Notes: generated by a model from the sequence alone, not told the origin. Numbered from the stretch's first letter, positions 51,547-60,872 are shown. The stretch: DNA of 64,000 nt from Larkinella sp051857545 (GCF_051857545.1 NZ_JBPZHB010000002.1:310001-374000), one strand, 5' to 3'. Translations and numbers: made by a program.

Positions 51547-52263
51547 ATGCTTTTGAACGATAAACAGGTACAGAGTAGTAAACAACCGACACCGATGCTG
51601 GCCTCCGAACTTATAGACCCGATGATACCGGCCCTGAAGCCGACGGATACCGTTGGGCAGGCCCTCGACTGGATGCAGGAACACCGTGTTGGTCAATTGG
51701 CCATTGTCGATCACGGCCAGTATAAGGGCCTCGTCAATGAAGACCTGCTGATGGATGTGCCGGATGATACCCACCAGTTGAGTGAGGTCATGCGGCTTTT
51801 CGAGCACCTGTCGGTCCATGAATCCCAGCACCTCTACGAACTCCTGAGTTTAATTACCGAACACCGGCTGCAGGTGATTGCGGTGGTGAACGACGAACAG
51901 GAGTTTGTCGGGACGGTTTCGGCCATTGAACTCCTCAAACAGTTTGCCCAATTGCTGGGCGTCCAGGAAGCGGGCGCCATCCTGATTCTCTCCATCAACG
52001 AACGCGATTATTCGATGGCCGAAATCAGTCGGCTGGTCGAGTCGAATAACGTCCGGATCATCAGCAGCTACTTCGCGGGGGCAGCTTACGGGATGCCCGA
52101 TAAATCGCGGCTCACGCTCAAACTCAATCGAAAAGACATTACGCCGGTGGTGGCCACACTCGAACGCTTTGGCTACTCCATCGAAGCGGCTTTTGCCAAT
52201 ACCCCCATCGAATCCATCGACCAGGGGCGACTCGATCTGTTGCTCCGGTACCTGGATTCCTAA
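51547..52263 (+). CDS. CBS-domain protein with ACT-like C-terminus
   Basis: 238-residue protein with two CBS domains (about residues 15-135; PMIPALKPTDTVGQALDWMQ, RVGQLAIVDHGQYKGLVNED, RLQVIAVVNDEQEFVGTVSA). A C-terminal ACT-like domain follows (ILILSINERDYSMAEISRLV, IISSYFAGAAYGM). CBS pairs bind adenosyl compounds such as AMP or ATP and ACT domains bind small metabolites. It is therefore probably a metabolic sensor. nadK follows 92 bp downstream in the same direction. Confidence 0.85.
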   Translation: MLLNDKQVQSSKQPTPMLASELIDPMIPALKPTDTVGQALDWMQEHRVGQLAIVDHGQYKGLVNEDLLMDVPDDTHQLSEVMRLFEHLSVHESQHLYELLSLITEHRLQVIAVVNDEQEFVGTVSAIELLKQFAQLLGVQEAGAILILSINERDYSMAEISRLVESNNVRIISSYFAGAAYGMPDKSRLTLKLNRKDITPVVATLERFGYSIEAAFANTPIESIDQGRLDLLLRYLDS

Positions 52264-52355
52264 ATCATCCGGCATTCCGTCGGCAGTCGATAGCAGATTC
52301 TTGGACTTTTCTCTCATCTTTGCAAATCTGACTGACGAACTGACTGACGATTTTT

Positions 52356-53240
52356 ATGAAAATTGCTATTCACGGACGCAATTTTGCCGACCTGGCTACC
52401 CCGTTCATCCAATCCATGTTCGATGAGCTGGCCCGGCGGCAAATAGAAGTGCAGCTATCTGAAATCTACCGTTCGTTCCTGGATTCTGCCGGTATCGCCC
52501 ACCATTCTACCTTGACGTATACGTCGTACCTCAATATTTTCGACGCCGATTTTGCGTTCAGCCTCGGCGGTGACGGAACGCTGCTCGAAGTGCTCACCCA
52601 CGCCGGGCCGCGCGGTATTCCAATTGTTGGCATCAATATTGGCCGACTCGGTTTTCTGACCACCATTTCACCCGAAAATCCGGAAATGCTGCCAAGACTG
52701 CTGCAAGCGCTGTCGATCGGCGACTACCGGCTCGATGAACGGACACTGGTGAATCTCCAGTCAGACGAAGACCTTTTCGACGGGGTTCCGTTCGGACTCA
52801 ATGATGTGACCATTACCAAAACCGAAACGTCGTCGATGATCACCGTTCACACCTACCTCAACGGTGAATTCCTGAATTCCTACTGGGCCGATGGCCTGAT
52901 CATTTCAACGGCTACGGGTTCGACCGGGTATTCGCTGAGTTGTGGAGGGCCGCTGCTGCTGCCACACAACAGCAACTTTATCGTGACGCCCATCAGCCCG
53001 CACAACCTGAACGTCCGGCCGATGGTAGTGCCGGATTCGGCGCAATTGTCGTTTGAAGTGGAAAGTCGCAGCAACACGTTTTTGGTTTCGGTAGACTCCC
53101 GTTTTCGTACCATCAACACCGGTACCCGTTTGAGTGTCCGGAAAGAAACGTTTGCGGCCAAACTGGTCAAGATGAGCGACGACAGTTTTCTGAATACGCT
53201 GCGAAACAAGCTGAGTTGGGGCTGGGATATTCGAAATTAG
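52356..53240 (+). CDS. nadK: NAD kinase
   Basis: 294-residue enzyme phosphorylating NAD+ to NADP+ with ATP or polyphosphate. The signature GGDGTLLE is at residues 71-78, followed by PIVGINIGRLGFLTTI, the NE/D-type GLNDVTITKTETSSMI and the conserved WADGLIISTATGSTGYSLSC split across the active-site loop. Length is family-typical. Two DUF6089 genes follow in the same direction. Confidence 0.95.
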   Translation: MKIAIHGRNFADLATPFIQSMFDELARRQIEVQLSEIYRSFLDSAGIAHHSTLTYTSYLNIFDADFAFSLGGDGTLLEVLTHAGPRGIPIVGINIGRLGFLTTISPENPEMLPRLLQALSIGDYRLDERTLVNLQSDEDLFDGVPFGLNDVTITKTETSSMITVHTYLNGEFLNSYWADGLIISTATGSTGYSLSCGGPLLLPHNSNFIVTPISPHNLNVRPMVVPDSAQLSFEVESRSNTFLVSVDSRFRTINTGTRLSVRKETFAAKLVKMSDDSFLNTLRNKLSWGWDIRN

Positions 53241-53427
53241 ACCATTAAAAATACCTTTACCGTGTGCTGGAGCCTTCTTTCGCTCAGAATGCGCAACAGT
53301 TTTACCGAGCGACCCAATAAAATACCAAAAACGGGCGTTTCAGAGGAGGAGCTTGACCAAACCGGTCAAAATTCCAATCGATGAATCAGAGGCTCCGGGT
53401 TTCCGGTGCGGTAGTAAGCAAAGAAAC

Positions 53428-54417
53428 ATGAAGAATAACCTACTGATTACCAGTTTGATTGCTGCCACCTGTCTGGCGATGCAACCGGTCGATGCACAGG
53501 CGCAAAATGGCAGAAATCCCTTTGTTCCTTATTCGGAAGTGGGTGTGGGACTGGGAACCGCCAGCTATTATGGCGAGATTGCCGGGTACCGCAAACCCCT
53601 TAAATCCACATTTCTAATGATGCGCTGGAGCGCGGGGGCCATGTATACCCGGCACTTTACGCCGAAGCTGGCCGCGCGTGCGTCGTTTACCTGGGCGCGA
53701 ATCGCGGGTGACGATTATACGTACAACCGCAAAGACCTCAATTCCGGCATTGTTCAGTATGCCCGGAACCTGCATTTTCGCAATGATCTGAAAGAATTTG
53801 CCCTCTCCGGGATTTATCAGTTTGTGCCGGATGGACGCAATCCGAATTACCGTGCCAAACTGACGCCGTATGTATTTCTGGGGATTGCGGCCGTTGCCCA
53901 CAGCCCGGAAGCCCGGACCCCGGTTGGTTTCGGCACCACGCCCGATGATACGGAGCAACGCTGGGTAAAATTGCAACCGCTCGGGACGGAAGGGCAGGGA
54001 CAGAACGGCGTAAAACCGTATTCTCTGGTAACCCTGGCGATTCCGGTGGGCTTTGGGGTGAAATACCGGCTGAACGACCGGTTTGGTCTGGCCGGTGAAA
54101 TTGGATTCCGCTATACGACCAGCGATTACCTGGACGATGCCGGCGGAGCCTACCCGGATCCGACCATCCTGAAAGACGACCTGGCGCGGGTGATGTCCGA
54201 CCGCCGTCTGGAGCCGATCGCTGCCCGGAAAGGGGGTGATCGTGTTGCTGAACTACAAAATTACCTGAACACGAACGACCCTATGGGCGTGCTGGCCGCC
54301 GACCCTGCCTATGCGACGCGGGGGGCCGACGGGGTTTTCAACGATGGCTATATGACCATTAGCTTTCAGGTACATTACGTTCTGACGCCACGAATTAAAT
54401 GCCCACCGATCAAATAA
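53428..54417 (+). CDS. DUF6089 outer-membrane beta-barrel protein, copy 1
   Basis: 329 residues from the ATG at 53428, which opens a signal peptide (MKNNLLITSLIAATCLAMQP, cleaved after VDAQA). The mature part is an eight- to ten-strand barrel: VPYSEVGVGLGTASYYGEIA, FTPKLAARASFTWARIAGDD, LTPYVFLGIAAVAHSPEA and VTLAIPVGFGVKYRLNDRFG. The family is typical of Bacteroidota and often lies by envelope-assembly genes. The last bases overlap the start of a second DUF6089 gene by 19 bp. A TTG-started longer frame from 53353 is rejected. Confidence 0.85.
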   Translation: MKNNLLITSLIAATCLAMQPVDAQAQNGRNPFVPYSEVGVGLGTASYYGEIAGYRKPLKSTFLMMRWSAGAMYTRHFTPKLAARASFTWARIAGDDYTYNRKDLNSGIVQYARNLHFRNDLKEFALSGIYQFVPDGRNPNYRAKLTPYVFLGIAAVAHSPEARTPVGFGTTPDDTEQRWVKLQPLGTEGQGQNGVKPYSLVTLAIPVGFGVKYRLNDRFGLAGEIGFRYTTSDYLDDAGGAYPDPTILKDDLARVMSDRRLEPIAARKGGDRVAELQNYLNTNDPMGVLAADPAYATRGADGVFNDGYMTISFQVHYVLTPRIKCPPIK

Positions 54418-55160
54418 ATTACCCTTTGTCTGTCTGCCCGTATTTTTTGGTGCCTGATCGTAAGTCGGTCGTCCGTTTTCTGACGGATGGCTGGGTGATA
54501 ACGGTTTTTTGTCTGGTGATGAATTCTGGCGCATGGGCGCAATCGACCCCTACTTGGGAGGTGGGTGCCGGCCTGGGCGGAATGATTTACAAGGGCGACC
54601 TGGCCCCCAGCCTGATTCCGGGAAACATCCGCCCCGCCGGTAATTTGCTGGTGCGCTACAATGTCAGTCAGCCGTTTACGGTGCGGATCAACGCCGGTTT
54701 AGGCCAGATTGCCGGGAAAGACAGCCGGTTTAACGACCCGTTTCAACAGGCGCGCGATCTGTCGTTTAAGACCTCGATCCGGGAGCTGAACGTGTTGATG
54801 GAATACAACTTCCTGAATTATGCCAGCCAGCGCAAAGTGAAGAACTGGACGCCCTACGTATTTGGCGGACTGGGCCTGTTCACCTTTAAGACCAACCCCC
54901 GGAGTCCGGGCTACCAGCGAAAGTCGCTCTTCAATTTCCCGCTGGGCGTGGGCGTGAAGTATGAATTTAAACGACCCTGGAGTCTGGGGCTGGAATACGG
55001 AACCCGGTTTTCCGGATCCGATTACCTGGATAATTTCGGAGCAAATACCTTTAGTGATACGGATAAATTGCGGAACGGCGACCCCGTTTCCAAAGATACA
55101 TACACCTACCTCGGCGTCACGTTGACCTACCGTTTCTACCGGATTACGTGCCCTGAATAA
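54399..55160 (+). CDS. DUF6089 outer-membrane beta-barrel protein, copy 2
   Basis: 253-residue protein starting inside the previous gene (19-bp overlap in another frame). The signal is probably the hydrophobic segment GWVITVFCLVMNSGAWAQ near residue 32, so translation may start at a later codon than the first ATG. Barrel strands match copy 1: WEVGAGLGGMIYKGDLAPSL, FTVRINAGLGQIAGKDSRFN, WTPYVFGGLGLFTFKTNP and GVGVKYEFKRPWSLGLEYGT. Both end with an aromatic-rich strand and a CP motif (ITCPE here, IKCPPIK in copy 1), which supports tandem duplication. Confidence 0.84.
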   Translation: MPTDQINYPLSVCPYFLVPDRKSVVRFLTDGWVITVFCLVMNSGAWAQSTPTWEVGAGLGGMIYKGDLAPSLIPGNIRPAGNLLVRYNVSQPFTVRINAGLGQIAGKDSRFNDPFQQARDLSFKTSIRELNVLMEYNFLNYASQRKVKNWTPYVFGGLGLFTFKTNPRSPGYQRKSLFNFPLGVGVKYEFKRPWSLGLEYGTRFSGSDYLDNFGANTFSDTDKLRNGDPVSKDTYTYLGVTLTYRFYRITCPE

Positions 55161-55220
55161 CCATATTCGGGACTTTTTGCGTATTTTCGGCCTTCAGCGG
55201 ATCGAATACAACTCGTTATT

Positions 55221-56036
55221 GTGAAATCAGGATTTTGGGAAACTATGCGGTGGATCGGCGTCCTAAGCGCTTTGTGGATTGGATTGTCAAATTCAGCTTC
55301 GTCGCAAACTGTGGCCTGGGCCGGGTCCGACATTCCGCCGGTCGATTCGATGTGTTATCAGTTTCAGCGGCTTTATACCCAGATTCGGGAAGAAAGTGTG
55401 CTACCGGATTCGGCCCGCAAACTCTTTAGTGACATTATGTTTGGCCTGCGCGGCAAATTTCGCACCGCCGAACCTTTCCGGCTCGACAGCGCTCGGCGGG
55501 ACAGCATTCTTCAAACCGCCTATTTTTCGTTTCCCCTTCGCAACTACTCCCCCGACGCCATTGGTGGTTCACACGGGGAAGGCTACCGGGCCAGGGGCTT
55601 CGACCTATTCGATTACAACGTTCGCGGCAGCCACCCCGCGCAGGACATTTTTATCTCCGACCGTAACCAGGACTGCATCGACGACAACACCGACCGTCCG
55701 GCCGATGTGCTGGCCATGACCAGCGGGGTGGTGCTGGCCATCGAAACCGCCTGGACGCCGGGGCAGGAATACCGGGGGGGCAACTGGATCTGGATCTATG
55801 ACCCCATTCTCGACGGGCTATGGTACTATGCCCACAACAACGCCATTGTGGTTCGCCCGGGCGACTGGGTACAATCGGGGCAAAAGATTAGCGAAGTAGG
55901 CCGTACTGGTTTCAACGCCTACGCAACCCGTTCGCCTACGCATCTGCACATCATGTACCTGCAACTCCAGGCCGACGGACTCCCGCAACCCCAAAACCCC
56001 TACGCGTGGCTGTTAACCGCCAGGAACTTTAATTAA
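55221..56036 (+). CDS. M23-family peptidase
   Basis: 271-residue secreted protein with a LytM-type zinc peptidase domain. The start is GTG at 55221 followed by a hydrophobic signal (WIGVLSALWIGLSNSASSQ). Zinc ligands expected are H138 and D142 in GSHPAQDIFISD and H243 in SPTHLHIMYLQL; H205 (WYYAHNN) and H241 complete the set, so the site looks intact and active. It follows the DUF6089 pair where isoprenyl transferase and BamA genes would be expected in related genomes (from memory). Role: probably cell-wall endopeptidase. Confidence 0.87.
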   Translation: MKSGFWETMRWIGVLSALWIGLSNSASSQTVAWAGSDIPPVDSMCYQFQRLYTQIREESVLPDSARKLFSDIMFGLRGKFRTAEPFRLDSARRDSILQTAYFSFPLRNYSPDAIGGSHGEGYRARGFDLFDYNVRGSHPAQDIFISDRNQDCIDDNTDRPADVLAMTSGVVLAIETAWTPGQEYRGGNWIWIYDPILDGLWYYAHNNAIVVRPGDWVQSGQKISEVGRTGFNAYATRSPTHLHIMYLQLQADGLPQPQNPYAWLLTARNFN

Positions 56037-56130
56037 TTAAGAGTGAAGAGTTAAGAGTTAAGAATGAAGAATTAAATGGAATGCGTCAGCCAACTCTTAA
56101 CTCATCACTCTTAACTCTTAACTCTTAACC
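56037..56130. repeat. Word-reiterated hairpin after the M23 gene
   Basis: The left half repeats gttaaga and gtgaaga units (56037-56074); the right half (56092-56130) is about 85% complementary by eye. The gene's stop codon abuts the left arm. The vocabulary is shared with 18571-18600. Confidence 0.65.
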
Positions 56131-56228
56131 GTTCAATAATACATCGCTTCGTTTCACTCTTTCATCGGCTGTAGGTAGCTATTCGTCTGGCTGGTAAAGC
56201 ATTGCCCGATCCCACGGGCGGTTGTGAT

Positions 56229-56236
56229 TAATTTTG
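56229..56236 (+). promoter_or_regulatory. Probable -7 box of the small lipoprotein gene
   Basis: Perfect TAATTTTG, 33 bp before the ATG at 56270; a TTG lies 24 nt upstream, slightly too far. Confidence 0.5.
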
Positions 56237-56269
56237 ATCCATTAATCACCAACAACATTTACTACTGCC

Positions 56270-56650
56270 ATGAAAAAAAATGTTTTAGCACTGGTCATGC
56301 TCTTTGCCATTGTTAGCTGTAAAGATTCCAACGAAGTAAAACCGGAGGATTTAGGCTCTTATCTGATTTACACTAGCCTGTCGGCTTCAAAGTTTGACCA
56401 GGTAGAGGTGAAACTGGACGGAAAAACCGTCGGACTGCTCTCCAAACCGTATCTGGCCACGACCCAGCAAAGTGTGCCGCCCTGCGGGTCTGAAACGGCG
56501 GGCGTCGTTCTAAACATCAGCCGGCCGGTTGGCAGTTACTCGCTCGATGCGGTAGCAACGCTGAATGGCAAGCAGGTGACCAAATGGTCGAGTTCGGTGC
56601 GGTTTGAGGTGGGCAGTTGCAAAAGAACCCGCCTGACCTCCGACCTGTAA
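56270..56650 (+). CDS. Small hypothetical lipoprotein
   Basis: 126-residue predicted lipoprotein with signal MKKNVLALVMLFAIVSC and C17. The mature part looks beta-rich: SYLIYTSLSASKFDQVEVKL, DGKTVGLLSKPY, VVLNISRPVGSYSLDAVATL. Two more cysteines (PPCGSE, GSCKR) may pair. No family recognised. It stands alone between hairpins. Confidence 0.75.
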   Translation: MKKNVLALVMLFAIVSCKDSNEVKPEDLGSYLIYTSLSASKFDQVEVKLDGKTVGLLSKPYLATTQQSVPPCGSETAGVVLNISRPVGSYSLDAVATLNGKQVTKWSSSVRFEVGSCKRTRLTSDL

Positions 56651-56710
56651 GCCTCAATCGCGTCTGTCAACCATCTTGACGTACCGCGTACCCATCGTTT
56701 TTATCCATAC

Positions 56711-56760
56711 CCGAAAACCAGACGAGCCACACTGCGCAGTGTGGCTCGTCTGGTTTTCGG
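56711..56760. terminator. Perfect 50-bp palindrome
   Basis: 56711-56735 and 56736-56760 are exact reverse complements with no spacer (left begins CCGAAAACCAGACGAGCC). TTATC and GATAA flank it and could extend the stem with a bulge. It follows the small lipoprotein; there is no T run. Confidence 0.85.
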
Positions 56761-56897
56761 ATAAATCTGAAAAATCATAGGAAGTGATCGGTTCGTTATG
56801 ACCGCCCAAAAGCCATTTTCATCGGTTCAGGATCGAACCCCATTGTGATACCGCGCCATCCTTTGTACCTTGATTGTCGTCATTCTATTCCATCGCA

Positions 56898-59800
56898 ATG
56901 CTTGTTTACCTGCTCTTTCAGCGAAACTATGGCCTGATCCGGCTCCTGATCGGATTGGTGAGTTGCGGTTGGACGGGTGTGGGCGTGGCCCAGCAATTTT
57001 CCGACCGAACCTACGGTGTCTACGACGGTTTGTCGTACGTCTATGTGTCGGGTTTGTATCAGGACCGCGTCGGCAGAATCTGGATCGGCACGTATTTTGG
57101 ACTCAATTATTTCAACGGCGTTCCTCCGATTATCAACCAGCGCCAAATTCCGGCCTTGCCGGACGGGGGCGACAATCTGACCGATGCGCCCGACGGAACG
57201 GTGTGGGCCTGCGCGGGAAACCGCCTGTTCCGGATGAACGACATCACCACAACAGGACTGACTATCAAGGAATTTTCGGTCAACTACGGCCGGAAAGAAC
57301 CCCGGCAGCAAGTGGTTTTTATGACCGCCGACCACGAAAACAAGCTGTGGTTTGCCGCCCGAATGGAATCGGGAAACATTGGTCAGCGGCTGTATTGCTG
57401 GGAGAAAGACCGGATGCAGGATGTGACCCGACGGTTTTTTGCCAATCCGGAACAACGGTTTCGGGGCATCCTGACCGATTGGCCCAATCGCCGGATTCTG
57501 TTGCTGACCGATGACGGCCGGTTGTGGGAAGTGAAGAACAACCGCCTGACCTTGCTGGTTGACCGGCTTGCCTTGACACAGTTGCTGACCGATCCGGCGG
57601 GGCGTTTTTATGCGATGGCCGGGTCGGCGGTTTACCGGATTGAAAACCAGGCGGTGAGCAAATTGTATGATGTGCCGGTTCCGGTTTCCGAAGTATCGCT
57701 GTGTGCCATTGGCCTCAATGGCGAACTGGCTTTTCAGAAAACGAAGGGTGATCTCGACATCTGCTGGTATGACGGCAAAACGGTGACCAACTCCCACATC
57801 AGCTCATCACCGGCCAACCGGCTGCTGTTCGATCACCGGGGTGATCTTTGGGTCGGCACGGCGCATCATGGGCTGATCAACATCAAAATGAGTGGCTGGC
57901 AATATTTTGACAACTCGGAAGGCTGGCTGGAAGAAACCAACAACGTGGCCGAAGACCGGAACGGCGTTATCTGGTTTGGTTCCTGGGGAAAAGGGCTTAG
58001 CCGCCTAACTGAGAAGGGCATTGTAGCCGACCGGACGTATCGAAAATCGATGCCAGCCGACTATTTTCAGCCTGCAAGCCGGATGGATGCCGATGGAAAC
58101 ATCATTCTGGTGGCCGAACCGAAAAAAGGAGTTTTCCGCTTCGACGGCCGGGATTTCCGTCGGTTGCCGGGTTCAGATACGGCTACATTACCGTTGGGTT
58201 TCTACGACGATGTCCGTCGAAACCGCTATCTGGTGGTTTCCAACACGAATTTGTTCATTTACAACCGCCGGACGCTGGCACTCCTGGATGTGGTGGCAAT
58301 GCCGCCCGACCAGTACGAAAACATCGAAACCGACCGATTTGGGCGTTTCTGGATTTCTGGTTTAAATAAAACGCTGCTGTGGAATGGTGTCGGCCGATCC
58401 TTCCGGCAGCTTACCCAAAAAAACAAAGGGTTACCCGCCCAGACTCTGGCTGAAGTCCGGCGTGATAAACGCGGAAACCTGTGGCTCTCGACGGGGGATG
58501 GACTCTGGTTGTACGATTATAAAACATACCGGCGGATCGCTCCCGGCTTCATCCAGCGAACCATTACCTATTGCCGACCCATGGGGCGTTTCCTGCTGAT
58601 TGGGACGCTGGAAGGCTTGTTTGTGTTCGATATGGAGCGGTTTTATGAAACGGGCGAAGAGTGGCTCGCGTATTTTGACCGGGAAAACGGATTTCGTGGC
58701 AGTCAGTGTATTTTCAATGGTATTCTGCTCGATTCACGCGGACGGCTGTGGGTTGCCACGCGCGACCGCATGATGATGATTTCGGAAAAGCGGCTTTTTC
58801 AGTTGTTAAAACCGGTGCCAACCCGCATTCAGGCATTTCGGGATATGCGATCCGGACGAATGGTGGAGACGCAAATGGGTGAAATAGCGTTCAAATCCAG
58901 CGAAAACGACCTGGAAGTTCAGCTTCAGAAAACCGGCGACACGGATTTACTGGCAAGTACGACTTACCAGTACCGCCTGGAACGTCTGGACGGCAACCCG
59001 ACAACCCCCGAATGGTCGGAACCGATCCGCGAAAATTCGTTCACCCTGCAAAACCTGGGCGACGGCTCTTATCGGCTGACCCTTCAGGTGCTGCGCGCCG
59101 AAGGCCTGTGGAATACCGAACCCATTGTGCAGGAATTTCGCATTGCCCCGCCCTGGTATGCCACCTGGGGCTTCCGAACGCTGGTGATCGTTCTGGTGGT
59201 TGGCGGGCTGTTTTACGGGCGTCTGCGGCAGGTGCGGGTGCTGGCGCAACGCCGGTTAAAACAGCTCCAGATTCAGCGACGGGTGGCGCAACTCGAAGTA
59301 GAAGCCGCCAACCGGGAAAAGCAGGAGTCGGAAATCCGGCGTCAACTGGCCGAAGCCAGCCGGAAGCGGGCCTTACTGGAGGTGAAAGCCATTACGAATC
59401 AAATTGATCCGCATTTTGTCGCCAACTTCCTGACCGCCATTCAGTCGATTACCTACGAGTCGGACCCGGACACGGTGGTGAGTTATCTGGCCAAATTTGG
59501 CTCTATTTTCCGGAATCAGTTGATGACCCGCAGCCGGGTTTTCTGGACGCTTCAGGAGGAACTGGAGTTTGTGCGGAATTACCTGGATCTGGAAAAATTG
59601 CGGTTTGGCGACCGGATTCAGTTTACCATCGAGGTGTGCGAAGGCATTCCGATGGAGACCAACCTGCCCAAAATGCTGATTCAGGGCTATGTTTCCAACG
59701 CCATCAAACACGGGTTGGAACACAAACCCAAAGGTGGAACCGTGCGTCTTTTCGTTTGCCAGTCAGCCGGGTATCTGCAAATTAAAGTGGAAGACGATGG

Positions 59801-60041
59801 GGTAGGGCTGGTGAAAGCCCGGCAATACCGGCGCCGGAGCACGGGCCGGGGGCTGGCTATCAACCAGGCGGTTTTCGACCAGCTTAACCAGTATAACGCA
59901 TTGAAAAGTTCGCAGCACGTAATCGATTTGACTAACTTTGAAACCGGCGTGTCGGGGGTTCGGCTGGAGGCTCTTTTACCCCTCCACCCGGTTCTGCCAC
60001 CGGAAGAGAATGTGGTCGATTCCGACGAACCGGTTGCCTGA
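56898..60041 (+). CDS. Two-component regulator-propeller sensor histidine kinase (LytS type)
   Basis: 1047 residues from the ATG at 56898 (a TTG extension by 8 codons is less likely). A signal/membrane segment (LIRLLIGLVSCGWTGVGVAQ) leads to two seven-bladed regulator propellers in the periplasm (GRIWIGTYFGLNYF, DLWVGTAHHGLINI, GVIWFGSWGKGLSRL, GNLWLSTGDGLWLYD). Then come a Y_Y_Y domain, one membrane helix (TLVIVLVVGGLFYGRL), a coiled coil and a His_kinase domain with H-box NQIDPHFVANFLTAIQSI. The ATPase motif is YVSNAIKHGL. The layout is that of a polysaccharide-type sensor, but the regulator is a separate gene 19 bp downstream. Confidence 0.9.
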   Translation: MLVYLLFQRNYGLIRLLIGLVSCGWTGVGVAQQFSDRTYGVYDGLSYVYVSGLYQDRVGRIWIGTYFGLNYFNGVPPIINQRQIPALPDGGDNLTDAPDGTVWACAGNRLFRMNDITTTGLTIKEFSVNYGRKEPRQQVVFMTADHENKLWFAARMESGNIGQRLYCWEKDRMQDVTRRFFANPEQRFRGILTDWPNRRILLLTDDGRLWEVKNNRLTLLVDRLALTQLLTDPAGRFYAMAGSAVYRIENQAVSKLYDVPVPVSEVSLCAIGLNGELAFQKTKGDLDICWYDGKTVTNSHISSSPANRLLFDHRGDLWVGTAHHGLINIKMSGWQYFDNSEGWLEETNNVAEDRNGVIWFGSWGKGLSRLTEKGIVADRTYRKSMPADYFQPASRMDADGNIILVAEPKKGVFRFDGRDFRRLPGSDTATLPLGFYDDVRRNRYLVVSNTNLFIYNRRTLALLDVVAMPPDQYENIETDRFGRFWISGLNKTLLWNGVGRSFRQLTQKNKGLPAQTLAEVRRDKRGNLWLSTGDGLWLYDYKTYRRIAPGFIQRTITYCRPMGRFLLIGTLEGLFVFDMERFYETGEEWLAYFDRENGFRGSQCIFNGILLDSRGRLWVATRDRMMMISEKRLFQLLKPVPTRIQAFRDMRSGRMVETQMGEIAFKSSENDLEVQLQKTGDTDLLASTTYQYRLERLDGNPTTPEWSEPIRENSFTLQNLGDGSYRLTLQVLRAEGLWNTEPIVQEFRIAPPWYATWGFRTLVIVLVVGGLFYGRLRQVRVLAQRRLKQLQIQRRVAQLEVEAANREKQESEIRRQLAEASRKRALLEVKAITNQIDPHFVANFLTAIQSITYESDPDTVVSYLAKFGSIFRNQLMTRSRVFWTLQEELEFVRNYLDLEKLRFGDRIQFTIEVCEGIPMETNLPKMLIQGYVSNAIKHGLEHKPKGGTVRLFVCQSAGYLQIKVEDDGVGLVKARQYRRRSTGRGLAINQAVFDQLNQYNALKSSQHVIDLTNFETGVSGVRLEALLPLHPVLPPEENVVDSDEPVA

Positions 60042-60060
60042 TTTTTTTAAATGACTCGCT

Positions 60061-60867
60061 ATGAACGCATTGATGGTACGATCGGTCATTATCGACGACG
60101 AGCTTCCGGTTCGTCGGACGTTGCGCAGCATGTTATCCTCCGTGCCGGAAGTGAGCGTGGTGGGCGAGGCCGGCAATGTGACGGAGGGGCTGGATTTGAT
60201 TGCGGAACAAAAACCGGATCTGATTTTTCTGGACATCAAGATGCCCATCCGCAGCGGTTTTGAATTGCTGGATGAACTCACCTTGCAGCAGCAGTTTTAC
60301 GGCGTTATTTTCATTTCGGGCTATCCCGACGATGCACTCACGGCGGTTCAAAAGGCCGCCCCGCATCTGCACTCGGATTTTGTGGTAAAGCCCATCGATC
60401 CGCTGATTCTGAAAGAGAAGTTCCGGCTGTTTTACCACAAGTGGAAGGCCGACAAAGAGCATGAATTTGAGCTGACGGCTCAACTGGAAAGGGCGTTCAG
60501 CCAGAACCCGGAGTCGGCGGTTTTGTCGGGTCCCCGGTTTCTGACGTTTCAGAATTCGGTGGCGCTCCACCGCATCGAGGTCGCCGACATCATGTACTGC
60601 GAATCGGCCAACAAGCAGATCAACGTCTATTGCTCCAAACAGGAGCACCTCAATGTGCCGAATTTAACGCTCGATGCGCTCGAAAAACTTTTGCCACCGG
60701 ATCATTTCATCCGGATCGGGAAAAGCCACATTCTGAACCGGGAAGCCATCAGTTACCTCGAAAAAGGCGCCCGTCCCAAATGCCGTCTCGTCCTTGGCCA
60801 CCGCGTCCGCGAGCTGCTGATTTATGCGAGTAATGTGTGGAAAGTTGAGGAAAGCTATTCTTTGTAA
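60061..60867 (+). CDS. LytTR-family response regulator
   Basis: 268-residue partner of the preceding kinase. Receiver: D12/D13 in SVIIDDELP, phospho-acceptor D58 in LIFLDIKMPI and the lysine in DFVVKPIDPLIL. The LytTR DNA-binding domain has IMYCESANKQINVYCSKQEH and FIRIGKSHILNREAISYLEK. It starts 19 bp after the kinase stop and is followed by a long hairpin. Likely targets are promoters with LytTR direct repeats; none was identified here. Confidence 0.92.
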   Translation: MNALMVRSVIIDDELPVRRTLRSMLSSVPEVSVVGEAGNVTEGLDLIAEQKPDLIFLDIKMPIRSGFELLDELTLQQQFYGVIFISGYPDDALTAVQKAAPHLHSDFVVKPIDPLILKEKFRLFYHKWKADKEHEFELTAQLERAFSQNPESAVLSGPRFLTFQNSVALHRIEVADIMYCESANKQINVYCSKQEHLNVPNLTLDALEKLLPPDHFIRIGKSHILNREAISYLEKGARPKCRLVLGHRVRELLIYASNVWKVEESYSL

Positions 60868-60872
60868 GGAAC

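Noticed and set aside
53353..53427. Longer start for the first DUF6089 protein
   Set aside because: It would place 25 residues before a clean signal peptide; the ATG at 53428 is preferred.
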